DNA of 31,800 nt. Source: Chara braunii (lineage: Eukaryota > Streptophyta > Charophyceae > Charales > Characeae). The translations under genes were made by a program, and so were the position numbers. Below are positions 1 to 9,644 of this stretch, one piece after another; the stretch's first letter is position 1; every line of letters starts with the position of its first letter. Location of the stretch: NCBI GenBank assembly GCA_003427395.1, contig BFEA01000415.1, positions 866,942 to 898,741 of the forward strand, in the 5' to 3' direction. The notes beneath the pieces are model-generated. The model saw nothing but the letters and a program-made list of their open reading frames with translations, made no database searches and was not told the origin of the DNA.

Positions 1-507
1 CAGAACCAAGAATCAACCAATGTAGGATGAGTATAGATGCAACGGAAGTCTGATAAACGGACTGACTCACATAGACTGACTCACATAGCATCACTCCACA
101 CACATTCAATCGTGAGATGGTGGGGTCTGAGCCATACATAGAAGATGCTCAGCCCGGTACACACATACACAGATGAATGGGGAAGGAGAGACGAAGAGGT
201 GGGGGGAGGTAGACAGCACCGAAAGTCACCGAGGTAGAATCTGATAGGTCACCGATATGGTAGTCCAAAATGTCGTCCAACAAGATCAAAATGTCGAGGA
301 CCGTAGGTCACCAATGTCGGGGATACAGAGTCCAAATGTAACCGGTGTCTGAACTGTGATGTCGCCAAGTATCAACCCCAACGATCTCCAAGTCTCCAAT
401 CTGGTAAGTACCACAGTCTCNTATCACCGAANTCCAACTCTGATCTCTGTCCAACTAGCATAAGTCTCTAGTCTGAAGAAGAAGAAGAAGAAGAAGAAGA
501 AGATGAA

Positions 508-538
<31 letters not shown>

Positions 539-1120
539 AAGAAGAAGAAGAAGAAGAAGAAGAAGAAGAAGGAGGAGGAGGAGGAGGAGAGAGAGAGAGA
601 GAGCTGACGAGGGAGGGAGGAGAGGTCCTCCGGCTCCCAGGTACCTCAGGCGGCAATGGCCGCCGTGCTGGCTCAGTCGCCCTGCTGCTGCTCTGCTTGC
701 TGCTGCGCTAATGCTGCGCTGCCGCTGCTGCTCCTTGCTCGCTCCTGCGCTAAGCTTAGCGCATCAAAACAGCGCTCTGGCGCTGACCATACCGTACCGG
801 TATAGTGCCGGTAGGTCGATGCCTCCAAGTGAGGCTGTACCGGTACTTTTTACCGGTGGGGCAGAGGCCGGCCTCAATGCTGCGAGGCCTGGCCATGCCC
901 TGAACCGTCCAGATGGACGGTTCAGCCCCAACCGGCGGGCGGCAGCCTCAAGAGAGCCGCCAGGCCCAAACGATAATGCCGTTTGGGCCTGCCCGTTGGG
1001 TACTGGTCCAAGATCAGGCCCTGAGGGCCTGTACTATCCCAAGGTCGGGCCTTTAGGCCCTGATGTGTCCCTCCGACCCTAAGTCGGGTCCGGTAGGGCC
1101 CGTGTGTCGAAGATGTAACA
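1..1120 (-). mobile_element. Diverged LTR fragment (gypsy-type), cut by the window start
   Basis: This stretch shares layout and short blocks with the four LTRs further along. It has a cacacatacacagatgaa block, repeated 'aaatgtcg' phrases, a purine microsatellite, GGGCC/GGCCC near-palindromes, and a right edge reading ...gatgtaaca, which on the minus strand is TGTTACATC, the same kind of end as the LTRs at 21693 and 27504. No polypurine tract lies to the right of 1120. It is therefore either the 5' LTR of a minus-strand element running off the left edge or a solo LTR. Two ambiguous bases lie at 421 and 432. Homology is by eye and diverged. Confidence 0.5.
475..602. repeat. (GAA)n/(GGA)n/(GA)n microsatellite
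   Basis: A nearly pure GAA/AAG run passes into GGA and then GA. It lies inside the LTR fragment, at a place comparable to the CT/GA tracts of the other LTRs. The Ser-rich minus-strand reading frame across it is only the repeat translated. Confidence 0.95.
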
Positions 1121-1978
1121 GTTTGTCTACATTTTCTATCTAGGAGTTTCTTTTCTTTTTTCTTTTTTTCTTTTTTTCTTTTTTTCCCAAAATTCACAGG
1201 CCCCTTCATTGTGGGGGGCAACAGTGCGGTTGCTTATCACCGGCAAGCATATTTGTGCATCCAAGATAGAAAAGGGGAGCATACGAGTGAAAGAGTCAGC
1301 CTATCCCAGAGGACCCCCTTCCAAAGGACCCCCTTCCAGGATGTTGAGATCATTCCACCATTGATAAGGGGGGAGGAGGAGAAGAGCTCAGGGAACTGTC
1401 AACGGGGCCAGTGGTATGGATGCATCTATCGTGGTCAATCTCAGAAAGAGAGGCCCTCATTCATGCGAAATTGCAAATTGAGTATTTAGGATTCACTCCT
1501 TGTTCTACCCACTAGAGGGAGGGGGGGGAGATAATTAGTAAATTTAAAGTTTACTAATTTCTAATTAGTAAATACCTTTTGTGATGGAGCATCCGATGCA
1601 GACTTTGAATTTGAAGGGCGATTCTACCTTATCCATCTTTTTTTTTTTTCTTTTTTTTTTTGGATGGTGGTCGATGAGAACAGATACTACTCTTGATCTT
1701 TTAAAAAAAAAAAAAACAGGCTGAGAATTTGTCAAATTGAGAAAGGATTTTTGTTATTTTTTTATTTTTTAACCTTTTGTGGCTTTTTTCAAAACTTAAA
1801 AATATATATAATATATATATTTTTAATAACTTTAGTCTCCTTTTTTATTTTTGGGCACATTCGTTGCACCAAGGGCGCCGTCCCACTATCAAAGAGGATT
1901 GCATTTTTTATTTTTTTTTTTTATTTTTTTTTTTTACTCAAACACCGGAGGTCATGCTAGTGGTCACTATCACTCCTA
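1121..1978. other. Intron or intergenic stretch without a recognisable gene
   Basis: It holds T-rich runs (1148-1190, 1636-1662, 1905-1935), a doubled 15-bp phrase around 1309-1338 (aggacccccttccaa type) and AT-rich filler. No coding similarity was seen. If the starch synthase gene extends left of the window, this is part of the intron before its exon at 2255. Confidence 0.5.
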
Positions 1979-2035
1979 GGGAAGCTCCATCTATTGGGGA
2001 GCAACACCTGCTGGAAATTGGGTCCAGTGTCCCGA
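1979..2035 (+). repeat. Dispersed repeat, copy 1 (GGGACGCTGGACCC family, reverse orientation)
   Basis: The phrase 'ctattggggagcaacacc' followed by 'tgctggaaattgggtcc' recurs in diverged form at 12323-12375 (reverse), 17570-17597 (reverse) and 18190-18242 (forward). It is a short transposon-derived dispersed repeat of unknown class. Confidence 0.6.
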
Positions 2036-2073
2036 AAACAATGTAGCTGATTGTTTGTTTGAGCAGACAATTG

Positions 2074-2200
2074 AAAAGAGGATTGGATTTAACGGCTGAA
2101 TATGGTTATGTTTGTGGAGAGGTGCAGAATATGGCGATTGATCTGCTTTTCTGCATCTGTACGTAAAGCGCATCCGGATTCATGTGCTTAATCCAATTAT
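2074..2200. mobile_element. Diverged MITE-like copy related to the one at 31308-31463
   Basis: Left arm 'agaggattggattt...ggctgaatatgg...atgtttgtgg', core 'cgattgatctgctttt', and right arm 'gcgcatccggattcatgtgct' match 31320-31445 in order. The arms are imperfect inverted repeats of each other. A further piece of the left end (gtcccactatcaaagaggatt) lies at 1881-1902, so the copy seems interrupted. Confidence 0.55.
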
Positions 2201-2254
2201 TTTCCAATCCTCACACTGGTGACTAACTGCCGCATCGTTTTTGGTTTTGTTTAG

Positions 2255-2383
2255 CGTGACGTGAAGCCCGGTGACGTGATGAAGATTGTGGAGGGACTCA
2301 AGCGTGCGTTGGCCATGTACAAAACTCCCGAGCGGTACAAAAGTCTGGTCCTTGCAGATATGTCCCAAGACCTGTCGTGGAGG
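2255..2383 (+). CDS. GBSS: Starch synthase (granule-bound type), penultimate coding exon
   Basis: The 43-codon open exon reads RDVKPGDVMKIVEGLKRAL... and ends ...MSQDLSWR. In granule-bound starch synthases (glycosyltransferase family 5, ADP-glucose to amylose, plastid) the C-terminus has a DV..V...LKRA helix, then M.QDLSWKGPAK.WE, so this is the end of the second Rossmann domain. Seen directly: a T-rich acceptor ending TTTAG just before 2255, a consensus donor GTGAGT at 2384-2389, and phase 0 at both ends. The partner exon is at 12889. Upstream exons are not in the window. The GBSS label rather than another starch synthase class rests on the SW(K/R)GPA(K/R).WE signature and is an inference from family knowledge. 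The GTG at 2261 is not a start codon. Confidence 0.85.
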
Positions 2384-3611
2384 GTGAGTGCGGCTTATGG
2401 CACTGTACTGTGCCTTTCAAAAAATAAAAATTCTTGTTTTTTTGGACGAGGCATTGTGTCTCCATCGAAGGGCCCAACAAACGAAGAAAAACGTTCAATG
2501 GAAAAGAATAACGCTTTCTGTAAGTTCCTTATCAGTCCTCCATGGCAGGCTGATGACGCTACAACAATCATTGGAGAAAGCAACACAAACCCTGTTGGCA
2601 AGGGCCATAAGGACCTGTTTTCCAAAAAAAAAGAAAAAAGAAAAATAAAGACCTGTTTTACTCGATGGGGGTGGGGGAAGATGAAAAGGGAGGCACAGTT
2701 ACTGGCAAACGCTCGGTCCTTGTGTTAGCCAGGCCCCCACCAACCCGCAAAGGGGCAAACATGCCGTTACCTCTCTCCACCGAGAGAGGTAGAAAGCTAT
2801 GCTTGCAGGGTTCCCCTGTATACCGTTGGGAGTAGTGGTAGGTAGGCAATGAAATAAAGATATGTTCCACGACACGGCAGAACGCCAGTTAAAAAATATT
2901 TGAGATGAGAGAAAAATATATGGCTGTCCCACGATGAGGAGAAGGCAACTTAAAAAAAAAAGCAAAAAAAAAAAGAGAGAAGAAAGAAAGAAGAAAGAAA
3001 GTTTAAGAAACCCTGTTGGCATCTTCCTTTCCGTCCAATGACGGGTACTTGAGGATGGACCACCACCAGTTCCTTTTTTTTTTGGCTTTTCCAATTCTCC
3101 CCCTCCTTTTTAACGGGGCGACGGCCCTGAGATATCATCATCGAGTTGACCGACCCCATGTAACATTTGATTGAAGCCTATCGTAGGCTACCAGAGTGGC
3201 CCGGGACCACTTGCCCGGCTGGGCCAATAAAAATAAAAAACAATATTTTTTATTTTTTTTTGGTAAAGAATTTCGATGTGATCCTGAGGCAAAAGTTGTT
3301 CACTTTATTTTTCTGCATAACATAGTTTTTGTTTTTCAGATTTTCTCGATATATATATTTTTTAATGTTTTTTTTTTTTTGCTGGGACCTACTTTGCGCG
3401 GGCGGACCGCCCAGGCAAACAAGGTAACCCCGGCGGTCCGGCTGGTAGCCTAGAGCCTAGCTCATTGGTACACCCATGAACTGCTGAATAGCAGACCCAG
3501 GTTCAGACCACCACCAGTTCCTTTGAGGGCCGAGGATTGAAAAACGGCACATCCTATGAGTTTGCCGCGATGCCGGCGAGAGGAGGAGGGGGGGGGGCGC
3601 AAAGTGGGTGT
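2384..3611. other. Left part of the intron, no gene
   Basis: It contains A/T homopolymer runs. The phrase 'accaccaccagttccttt' occurs twice (about 3058-3077 and 3508-3525). A dispersed-repeat phrase at 3186-3227 (ggctaccagagtggcccggg then ttgcccggctgggcc) recurs in reverse at 20262-20295. No host coding sequence was recognised. Confidence 0.5.
3447..3525 (+). repeat. tRNA-like SINE head (weak)
   Basis: An A-box-like tagctcattggta (3458-3470) is followed by a B-box-like ggttcagacc (3500-3509), roughly the internal pol III promoter spacing. The anticodon arm cannot form a normal 7-nt loop, so it is not a functional tRNA. It is best read as the head of a tRNA-derived SINE or chance similarity. 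Confidence 0.35.
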
Positions 3612-4057
3612 TCGTCTGTCACATGCCGTAATGGTACAGAACAGATCAAGAACCGACCTCTGTCATATAGTACAAGATAGCGCAGCGAAAGGCTAATATA
3701 CCGATGATCCGACCAATCAATGTCGCAATCCAGACCAAACATACATCATCATCATCGCATGGTGTGAAGGGACCTGGCGTTCACACAGGAAGAAGGCACC
3801 AGTCCCACACATACACAGACGAAGAGGAGGGGGATTAAACGAAGAAGAGGGGAAGATGGGAATGTCATCAACACCAAGTCTTCGTTACAGGTCCCAAATA
3901 ATCCCTCGTCCAATGTCTCAATCCCAATGTCGTGTTTGAATCCAAATGTCATCAAGTCCCCAGTCACAAATCTCTCTCTCTCTCGTAGTCTGTAGATACT
4001 GAGAAGTCAGATAGCAAGAGGGTGAGGGAGAGATGGTGGACTTAGAGGAGGAAGAAG

Positions 4058-4062
<5 letters not shown>

Positions 4063-4132
<70 letters not shown>
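4063..4132. repeat. (CT)n microsatellite in the left LTR
   Basis: About 35 CT units. The matching tract in the right LTR (7654-7669) is short, while the other CT tract is short here (about 3971-3985) and long there (7493-7574). Confidence 0.97.
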
Positions 4133-4136
<4 letters not shown>

Positions 4137-4648
4137 CCAAGTACTGACCTGTGAAGGTGGCGCCTTGTTGCAGGTACATCGAAGATGAAGCTGGAGCTAT
4201 GGCGCCACTGGTAAGTCTCCCTGGCCTCCGCCAACTCTCTCTCTCTCCAATGCTACTCTAAGCTCCTAACAGCGCCCAGCGCTGAAGACTACTGCTAGCT
4301 ACTACTACTCCAGCACTCCTGCAGGAGTGCTGCTGCGGAATCCTGAAGACTGCCTCCTGCCTCCTGAAGTGCACGTGAAATGCCCGTGAACTGCCTGCAG
4401 CCTGCAGGGCGGGCCAGTCTTATATAGTGCTGGCCCGTCCAGGAGGCTGCTCTTGCCAATGCCAAAACGTGCCAGACCCAGGCGTTGAAGTTCAAACAAA
4501 GGTTGTCTTGAAAACAGGCCTAAAATGGCATGTGCTAAAACGCTGGTCTGGTGCCTAAGTTTCGGGGCAGGTCGATCTTATGAGGGCCTGAAAATGGCCC
4601 TCCGTTTCAGGCTGAAAAGACTAAGAGCCTGGAGGGCCCTTTTTTTAA

Positions 4649-4872
4649 GGCTGAAATGACACAGGGCCTGTAGGCCTTTGTTTTCAGGCTTTCAGGCTGA
4701 AACGACACATGGCCTGTAGGCCCTTGTTTTCGGGCTTTCATGCTGAAAACGACACAGGGCCTGTAGGCCCTTGTTTTCAGGCTTTCAGGCTGAAATGACA
4801 CAGGGCCTGTAGGCCCTTGTTTTCAGGCTTTCAGGCTGAAACGACACAGGGCCTGTAGGGCCCTGATTTTCC
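4649..4872 (-). repeat. U3 tandem repeats, left LTR (about 5 x 46 bp)
   Basis: Units start ggctgaaacgacacagggcc and contain the near-palindrome GGGCCTGTAGGCCC. On the element's strand they sit upstream of the TATA-like box, where plant LTRs often keep enhancer repeats. A regulatory role is inferred only. Confidence 0.85.
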
Positions 4873-4918
4873 ATCTGGTTGGGCCCTGCAGGCCCGTGTG
4901 GATACCCAGTATGCCACA

Positions 4919-4931
4919 CCCCCCCCTCCTT
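4919..4931 (-). other. Polypurine tract of element 1
   Basis: The minus strand reads AAGGAGGGGGGGG directly before the 3' LTR start TGTGGCATAC. This is the expected plus-strand priming site for reverse transcription. The same tract precedes the 3' LTR of element 2 (21694-21706). Confidence 0.9.
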
Positions 4932-5044
4932 GAAAGACTGAGCTTACCTGCGAGGGCGAAGCTGCCTGTCGGAGGGAGGGACCAAAGTCCGGTTGGGAGG
5001 GGCAGGTTTGGGAAGCTTCCCTAGCTAGTCTTTGTCGCTCGTAG

Positions 5045-5706
5045 TCAGCGTAGATCAGCGGTGTAGATGCTTGCAAATCTGTTGGTGTCCAGAATGTCGA
5101 AGGACACGGCCTCGTTTGCATGCGGGGGAAGTAGACGGGGACGGAATCAATGCACCGGTCGATGGACTTGTGCGTGTGACTGTCGGCCAACATGACTTGA
5201 GTGGGCTGCGACTTCGTCCGAACGCGTGGCCCAAGGCCAACGCGTACCATGAAGTGTTGGCTCATATTGTTGCGAGTAGCGCCGCAATCGATCAAAGCGT
5301 TGCAGGTCGCCTCTCCGATCTGAATGCGTATGTACAACAATGGCGCGTCGATGTCGGCGTACCGTTGTGTCTCAAACTCGCGGTCAATCTTAACAAGGGA
5401 GTCGCGAAGGCTGACAACCTCTACTCTGGCGTCCATCAATGGAGCTGGCACTGCAGTGTGCAAGTAATCTCGCAATTGTGCCATGAGCACGTTGCAATGC
5501 AGTTTCGACAATCGACCGGACGGGGGAAGGGGTATCCATTGGAAGTCCGTAAACGTCAACAGGTCGAGCTCCTCAAGTCTTGACCATGACGTCACATCCC
5601 CGGCGAAAGTTGGCGGCGAAGCTGCCGGATCGGTTGCCGATGGTGGTGAAACCGTGCATGCGGTGGGTTGTTGCACGTGGAGTGGTTGGTCCAACTGTGG
5701 GACCAA
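5045..5706 (-). pseudogene. Gag-protease linker and aspartic protease remnant
   Basis: The minus-strand frame has a linker (LEELDLLTFTDFQWIPLPPS, then MAQLRDYLHTAVPAPL) followed by a retropepsin-like core, LYIRIQIGEATCNALIDCGA. The catalytic motif is D-C-G (codons at 5281-5289), where D-T/S-G is usual. The Cys may be a lineage habit or a mutation. After VPVYF the frame breaks at a five-G run (5124-5128, plus strand). The following protease-like stretch (HANEAVSFDILDTN) continues in another frame to a TGA at 5045-5047. The protein would have processed Gag-Pol in the virus-like particle. As it stands it is a frameshifted fragment with neither gag nor pol around it. Confidence 0.8.
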
Positions 5707-6120
5707 GTGGACAGTGTAATCCTCGTAAGATTACCAAGGACTTGGGACATGCGCCTCCTCCCCAGATGTGTAGGAGCAAGGCGACCGAATCTGGCGGAGT
5801 GAGAGGTGGAGTCGCCTCACCTCCTGCGCAGCTCAGTTTCCCGAGCTGTGGTACTGGCTGTCCATTTCCGCCCAGCGATGCGGTTTTTGCCTTCCCTTTT
5901 CCCCGGGAGTTGTTGTTGCTTCATGGCTGGACGGCGGCCACCTGATCTCCCTCACGTGATGCTGAGGTGGCTGTCGGGTCTTCCACAATGTTGTCCGGTT
6001 GGACTGCAGCGACGGGCTGCGGACGCGGACCAAATCTTCCTTTCTCCACATGGGCTGGCGGCCACGTTGACTTCTCGTGTGAATGCCCAATGATGAACCC
6101 GTCATGGTGGCGGGGCCCTG

Positions 6121-6271
6121 CTGACGTGGCACTGCCGCTGATGTGACTGCTGCTGACGTGGCACTGCCGCTGAGGTGGCACTGCTGCTGACATGGCACTG
6201 CCGCTGACATGGCACTGCTGCTGACATGGCACTGCTGCTGACGTGGCACTGCCGCTGACGTGGCACTTACC
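6121..6271. repeat. 17-bp minisatellite in the element 1 leader (9 units)
   Basis: Units read ctgac(g/a)tggcactg(c)(c/t)g. Most variation is G/A or C/T at CpG positions, consistent with methyl-cytosine decay. A shorter diverged version lies at the same place in element 2 (25411-25500). The Ala/Gln/Ser-rich reading frames across it are by-products. Confidence 0.9.
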
Positions 6272-6479
6272 AACCGGGAATGCAGGCAAAGGGTTGGGTG
6301 GGAGGGGAGCGCAGGAAGGTAACCAACCAAACTGTACTTTCCTCCCGGTCCTGATCAACAGAAAACTAAAAATAAAAGAAGAGGATCCCCCCCTTTTCTT
6401 TTTTTTTTTTTGAAAATCTGTCGATTTGATATCAGTGAGGCATTTTACGGAGGAGTGCTAAGAGTAAGATCCAGGCAAG

Positions 6480-6745
6480 GCTTCACAAAATTTTGGCTTT
6501 CAAAAAAAAGGGATTTGCGATTTTGAAAAAAAATTGTGCGAACATAGGATAGAGATTCGATTTTCAGAAAAGAATAAATCCAGTTTCCGAGAATATGACC
6601 ACCTCCTATTATGCCTAGCAAACGAGATGCTGATAGGTTTCGCAAATTTCGGCTTTCAGGAACCAAATTTTAGCGAAATAGAATGGAGGGTCGATTTTCA
6701 GAAAAGAATAAATCCAGTTTCCGGGAATATGACCACCTCCCTTGT
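6480..6745. repeat. Imperfect direct duplication in the element 1 leader (137-bp period)
   Basis: The block beginning cgattttcagaaaagaataa and running to accacctcc occurs at about 6557-6607 and again at about 6693-6742. Similar 'ttggctttc' phrases precede both. Confidence 0.75.
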
Positions 6746-6769
6746 TAACCTGTAGGCCCAGAAAAACGA

Positions 6770-6955
6770 GATCCTAACATCAGAAATTTTCGGCTATAAA
6801 TGCTAATATCAGAAATTTTCGGATGCTACTATCAGAAATTTTGTTGTGTGAAAACGAAATGCTAATATCAGAAATTTTCAGATAAGACGAAATGCTAATA
6901 TCAGAAATTTTCAGATGAAACGAAATGCTACTATCAGAAATTTTCACGTATTTGT
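6770..6955. repeat. AT-rich tandem repeat (six units)
   Basis: Six copies of a phrase like gctaatatcagaaattttc with spacers of 6-20 bp, in the untranslated leader just downstream of the primer site (minus-strand sense). Confidence 0.85.
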
Positions 6956-7028
6956 TGCGAGAAAAAAGACAAAAAACAAAAAACAAAAAATTGCAGAGAT
7001 TTGACGAAGTCCTACTTGATTTGCTAAT

Positions 7029-7069
<41 letters not shown>

Positions 7070-7070
7070 G
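7029..7070. repeat. (AATC)n microsatellite
   Basis: About ten units of aatc, 55 bp from the primer binding site of element 1. A degenerate trace (aatcaatcagtc) is near 26142-26153 in element 2. Confidence 0.95.
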
Positions 7071-7123
7071 TAGATCAAGCAAGCTGGCTACTTGATTGGG
7101 CGGATCCTCTGATTCAGAGGTCC

Positions 7124-7135
7124 GCTCCGATACCA
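7124..7135 (-). other. Primer binding site of element 1
   Basis: The minus strand reads TGGTATCGGAGC, 3 nt after the 5' LTR end CA. It differs at one base from the TGGTATCAGAGC site complementary to plant initiator tRNA-Met. Confidence 0.85.
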
Positions 7136-7488
7136 AACTGTCGCATACCGTAATGGTACAGACCAGAGCAAGAACCGACCTCTCTCACATAGTACAAGAT
7201 AGCGCAGCGGAAGGCTAACATACCAATGATCCGACCAATCAAAGTCCCAATGCAGACCAAACATACATCATCATCATCGCATGCTGTGAAGGGACCTGGT
7301 GCTCACACAGGAAGAAGGCGCTAGTCCCACACATACACAGACGAAGAGGAGGGGGGTTAGACGAAGAAGAGGGGAAGATGGGAATGTCGTCAACACCAAG
7401 TCTTCGTTACAGGTCCAAATAATCCGTCGTCCAATGTCTCAATCCCAATGTCGAGTCTGAATCCAAATGTCGTCAAGTCTCCAAGTCG

Positions 7489-7492
<4 letters not shown>

Positions 7493-7574
<82 letters not shown>
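7493..7574. repeat. (CT)n microsatellite in the right LTR
   Basis: About 41 CT units at the position where the left LTR has only about seven. Confidence 0.97.
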
Positions 7575-7577
<3 letters not shown>

Positions 7578-8184
7578 GTCTGTAGATATTGAGAAGTCAG
7601 ATAGCGAGAGGGTGAGTGAGAGATGGTGGACTTAAGAGGAGGAAGAAGAGGAACTCTCTCTCTCTCTCTTGTGCCAAGTACTGACCTGTGAAGGTGGCGC
7701 CTTGTTGCAGGTACATCGAAGATGAAGCTGGAGCTATGGCGCCACTGGTAAGTCTCCCTGGCCTCCGCCAACTCTCTCTCTCTCCAATGCTACTCTAAGC
7801 TCCTAACAGCGCCCAGCGCTGAAGACTACTGCTAGCTACTACTACTGCAGCACTCCTGCAGAGTGCTGCTGCCGACTCCTGAAGACTGCCTCCTGCCTCC
7901 TGAACTGCACGTGAAGTGCCCGTGAACTGCCTGCAGCCTGCAGGGCGGGCCAGTCTTATATAGTCCTGGCCCGTCCAGGAGGCTGCTCTTGCCAATGCCA
8001 AAACGTGCCAGACCCAGGAGTTGAAGTTCAAACAAAGGTTGTCTTGAAAACAGGCCCAAAATGGCATGTGCTAAAACGCTGGTCTGGTGCCTAAGTGTCA
8101 GGGCAGGTCGATCTTACGAGGGCCTGAAAATGGCCCTCCGTTTCAGGCTGAAAAGACTCAGGGCCTGGAGGGCCCTTTTTTTAA

Positions 8185-8408
8185 GGCTGAAACGACACAG
8201 GGCCTGTAGGCCCTTGTTTTCAGGCTTTCAGGCTGAAACGACACAGTGCCTGTAGGCCCTTGTTTTCAGGCTTTCAGGCTGAAAACGATACAGGGCCTGT
8301 AGGCCCTTGTTTTCAGGCTTTCAGGCTGAAATGACACAGGGCCTGTAGGCCCTTGTTTTTCAGGCTTTCAGGCTGAAACGACACAGGGCCTGTAGGGCCC
8401 TGATTTTC
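8185..8408 (-). repeat. U3 tandem repeats, right LTR (about 5 x 46 bp)
   Basis: Same unit and near-palindrome as 4649-4872. Confidence 0.85.
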
Positions 8409-8460
8409 AGTCTGGTCGGGCCCTGCCGGCCCGTGTGGATACCCAGTATGCCACATCGTC

Positions 8461-8717
8461 TGGTCGGCCGCAGGCTCTGAGAGACCGGACCTGAAGGTTT
8501 GGTGACTTTGGTGCGATCTTTCTGAGGGATTAGCATTCCAAGATCAAAACAAATTGTGGTGGCAAACTTGCACATTTTGTCATGACGAGAGTGGAGGTCT
8601 GCAGCGGCATTGGGCAGAGGAGGACTCACCTGGGCGCCATAGCTTGCAGACTGTATCAGCCGACCATAGCCGGCCACCACCCTATGATCTGCCGCATTTC
8701 AAGACAGCGTTCTTCAC

Positions 8718-8803
<86 letters not shown>

Positions 8804-9109
8804 CTTCTCCTCCACCTCCCCTCCATATCCACCTCCTCTATTTGGAGCTCTCTCTGTTCTTCTTCTCTCGAATTCGTCCTCTTCCTCTACCCTCATCATC
8901 TATCCATGTGTGTGCATGAGCAAGGAGCGATCTGTCTCTATGTATGTCACCCTCCACTCCAAACACTCCTAGACTGGTCTGTTAATCCTACAGGCCCTAA
9001 ACACGGCCCGAAACGGCACTGGACCGTGGCCTCCAACCCAACTCGCTAAACCCTAGGACCCCTAACCCTACCAGCGGGCCCTGCAGGGCCCGTGTGGGAG
9101 CTGTGCGTG

Positions 9110-9171
<62 letters not shown>

Positions 9172-9640
9172 TAACAAGGGGAGGTCCTTGGAGGAATGGG
9201 GAGGCCATGGGGAGAGGGGGTTGGCAAGGGACTCACTTGGTAGCCGGGAAGAAGAGCTCCAGCATTCTACTCCTTCGGTTTGGCAGCATTGTACATTTGC
9301 ATAGTGTAGGCCACCGTCTGCACCTGAACAGAATGCCCGGTCATTCTAGCTGTATTTGGGGCAAATTTCGTCCTTCTAGGTGAAGATGGCAGGGTAGATG
9401 ATAGAGTAGATGATGCAATGGGCTCGCTGGTGGAGAGACCAGCAGCAGCAGAGGGCTATTGTTGTTGTCGTATCGATTGTTGGGAGGCGAGAAGAAAATG
9501 GGCGACTTGTCATCATAGCGGGAGTTCATCATTGCCAATTCTTATACTGGTGTGATCATTGCTTCATGAAGCCTTCATCATATCTTTTTATTTCTGGCTT
9601 GCGCAGGGGCCATGCTACCGTCTCCCCCCAAATAGAACGT
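8461..9640. other. Intron stretch with microsatellites and a possible LTR-like tail
   Basis: It holds a (GA)n tract at 8720-8801, (CA)n at 9111-9146 and (GA)n at 9146-9171. Near 9076-9112 the phrase gggccctgcagggcccgtgt, then gtgccaca, resembles the right ends of the element 1 LTRs, and GA-rich sequence sits at an LTR-like distance. The stretch may include an old, diverged LTR. 'ctaaaccctagg...ccctaaccctacc' near 9047-9073 is a degenerate telomere-like phrase. No gene was seen. Confidence 0.45.
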
Positions 9641-9644
9641 AGGG

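Larger units (their letters stand above)
3617..4918 (-). mobile_element. 3' LTR of element 1
   Basis: It is 1302 bp. In minus-strand order it holds about five 46-bp tandem repeats in U3 (4872-4649), a TATA-like TATATAAG near 4425-4418, a second region with a 70-bp CT/GA tract (4063-4132), and the CA end at 3617. It is nearly identical to 7139-8455 apart from microsatellite lengths. Confidence 0.9.
3617..8455 (-). mobile_element. Complete non-autonomous LTR retrotransposon (gypsy-related), element 1
   Basis: Two LTRs (3617-4918 and 7139-8455) both start TG and end CA, with matching inverted ends (TGTCRCATRC / TGTGGCATAC). The element is flanked by an identical 5-bp duplication, TCGTC (3612-3616 and 8456-8460). 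On the minus strand the order is 5' LTR (right), primer site TGGTATCGGAGC, AT-rich leader, 17-bp minisatellite, protease remnant, polypurine tract, 3' LTR (left). Reverse transcriptase, RNase H and integrase are absent and gag is not recognisable. It therefore could move only with proteins supplied in trans, perhaps from relatives of the element at 20485-27504. It lies antisense inside the starch synthase intron. Confidence 0.92.
7139..8455 (-). mobile_element. 5' LTR of element 1
   Basis: It is 1317 bp. It has TG/CA ends, U3 tandem repeats 8185-8408 (about five 46-bp units), a TATA-like TATATAAG around 7963-7956, and CT tracts at 7493-7574 (long) and 7654-7669 (short). This LTR would drive minus-strand transcription, antisense to the starch synthase transcript. 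Confidence 0.9.

Noticed and set aside
2261-2728. 155-residue protein reading through the donor at 2384
   Set aside because: Starch synthase similarity stops exactly at the GTGAGT donor; the rest is intron.
3447-3525. Functional tRNA gene
   Set aside because: The loop and stem geometry are wrong; only box-like phrases are present.
5032-5583. 183-codon plus-strand ORF
   Set aside because: Shadow of the minus-strand gag-protease remnant, which carries the recognisable motifs.
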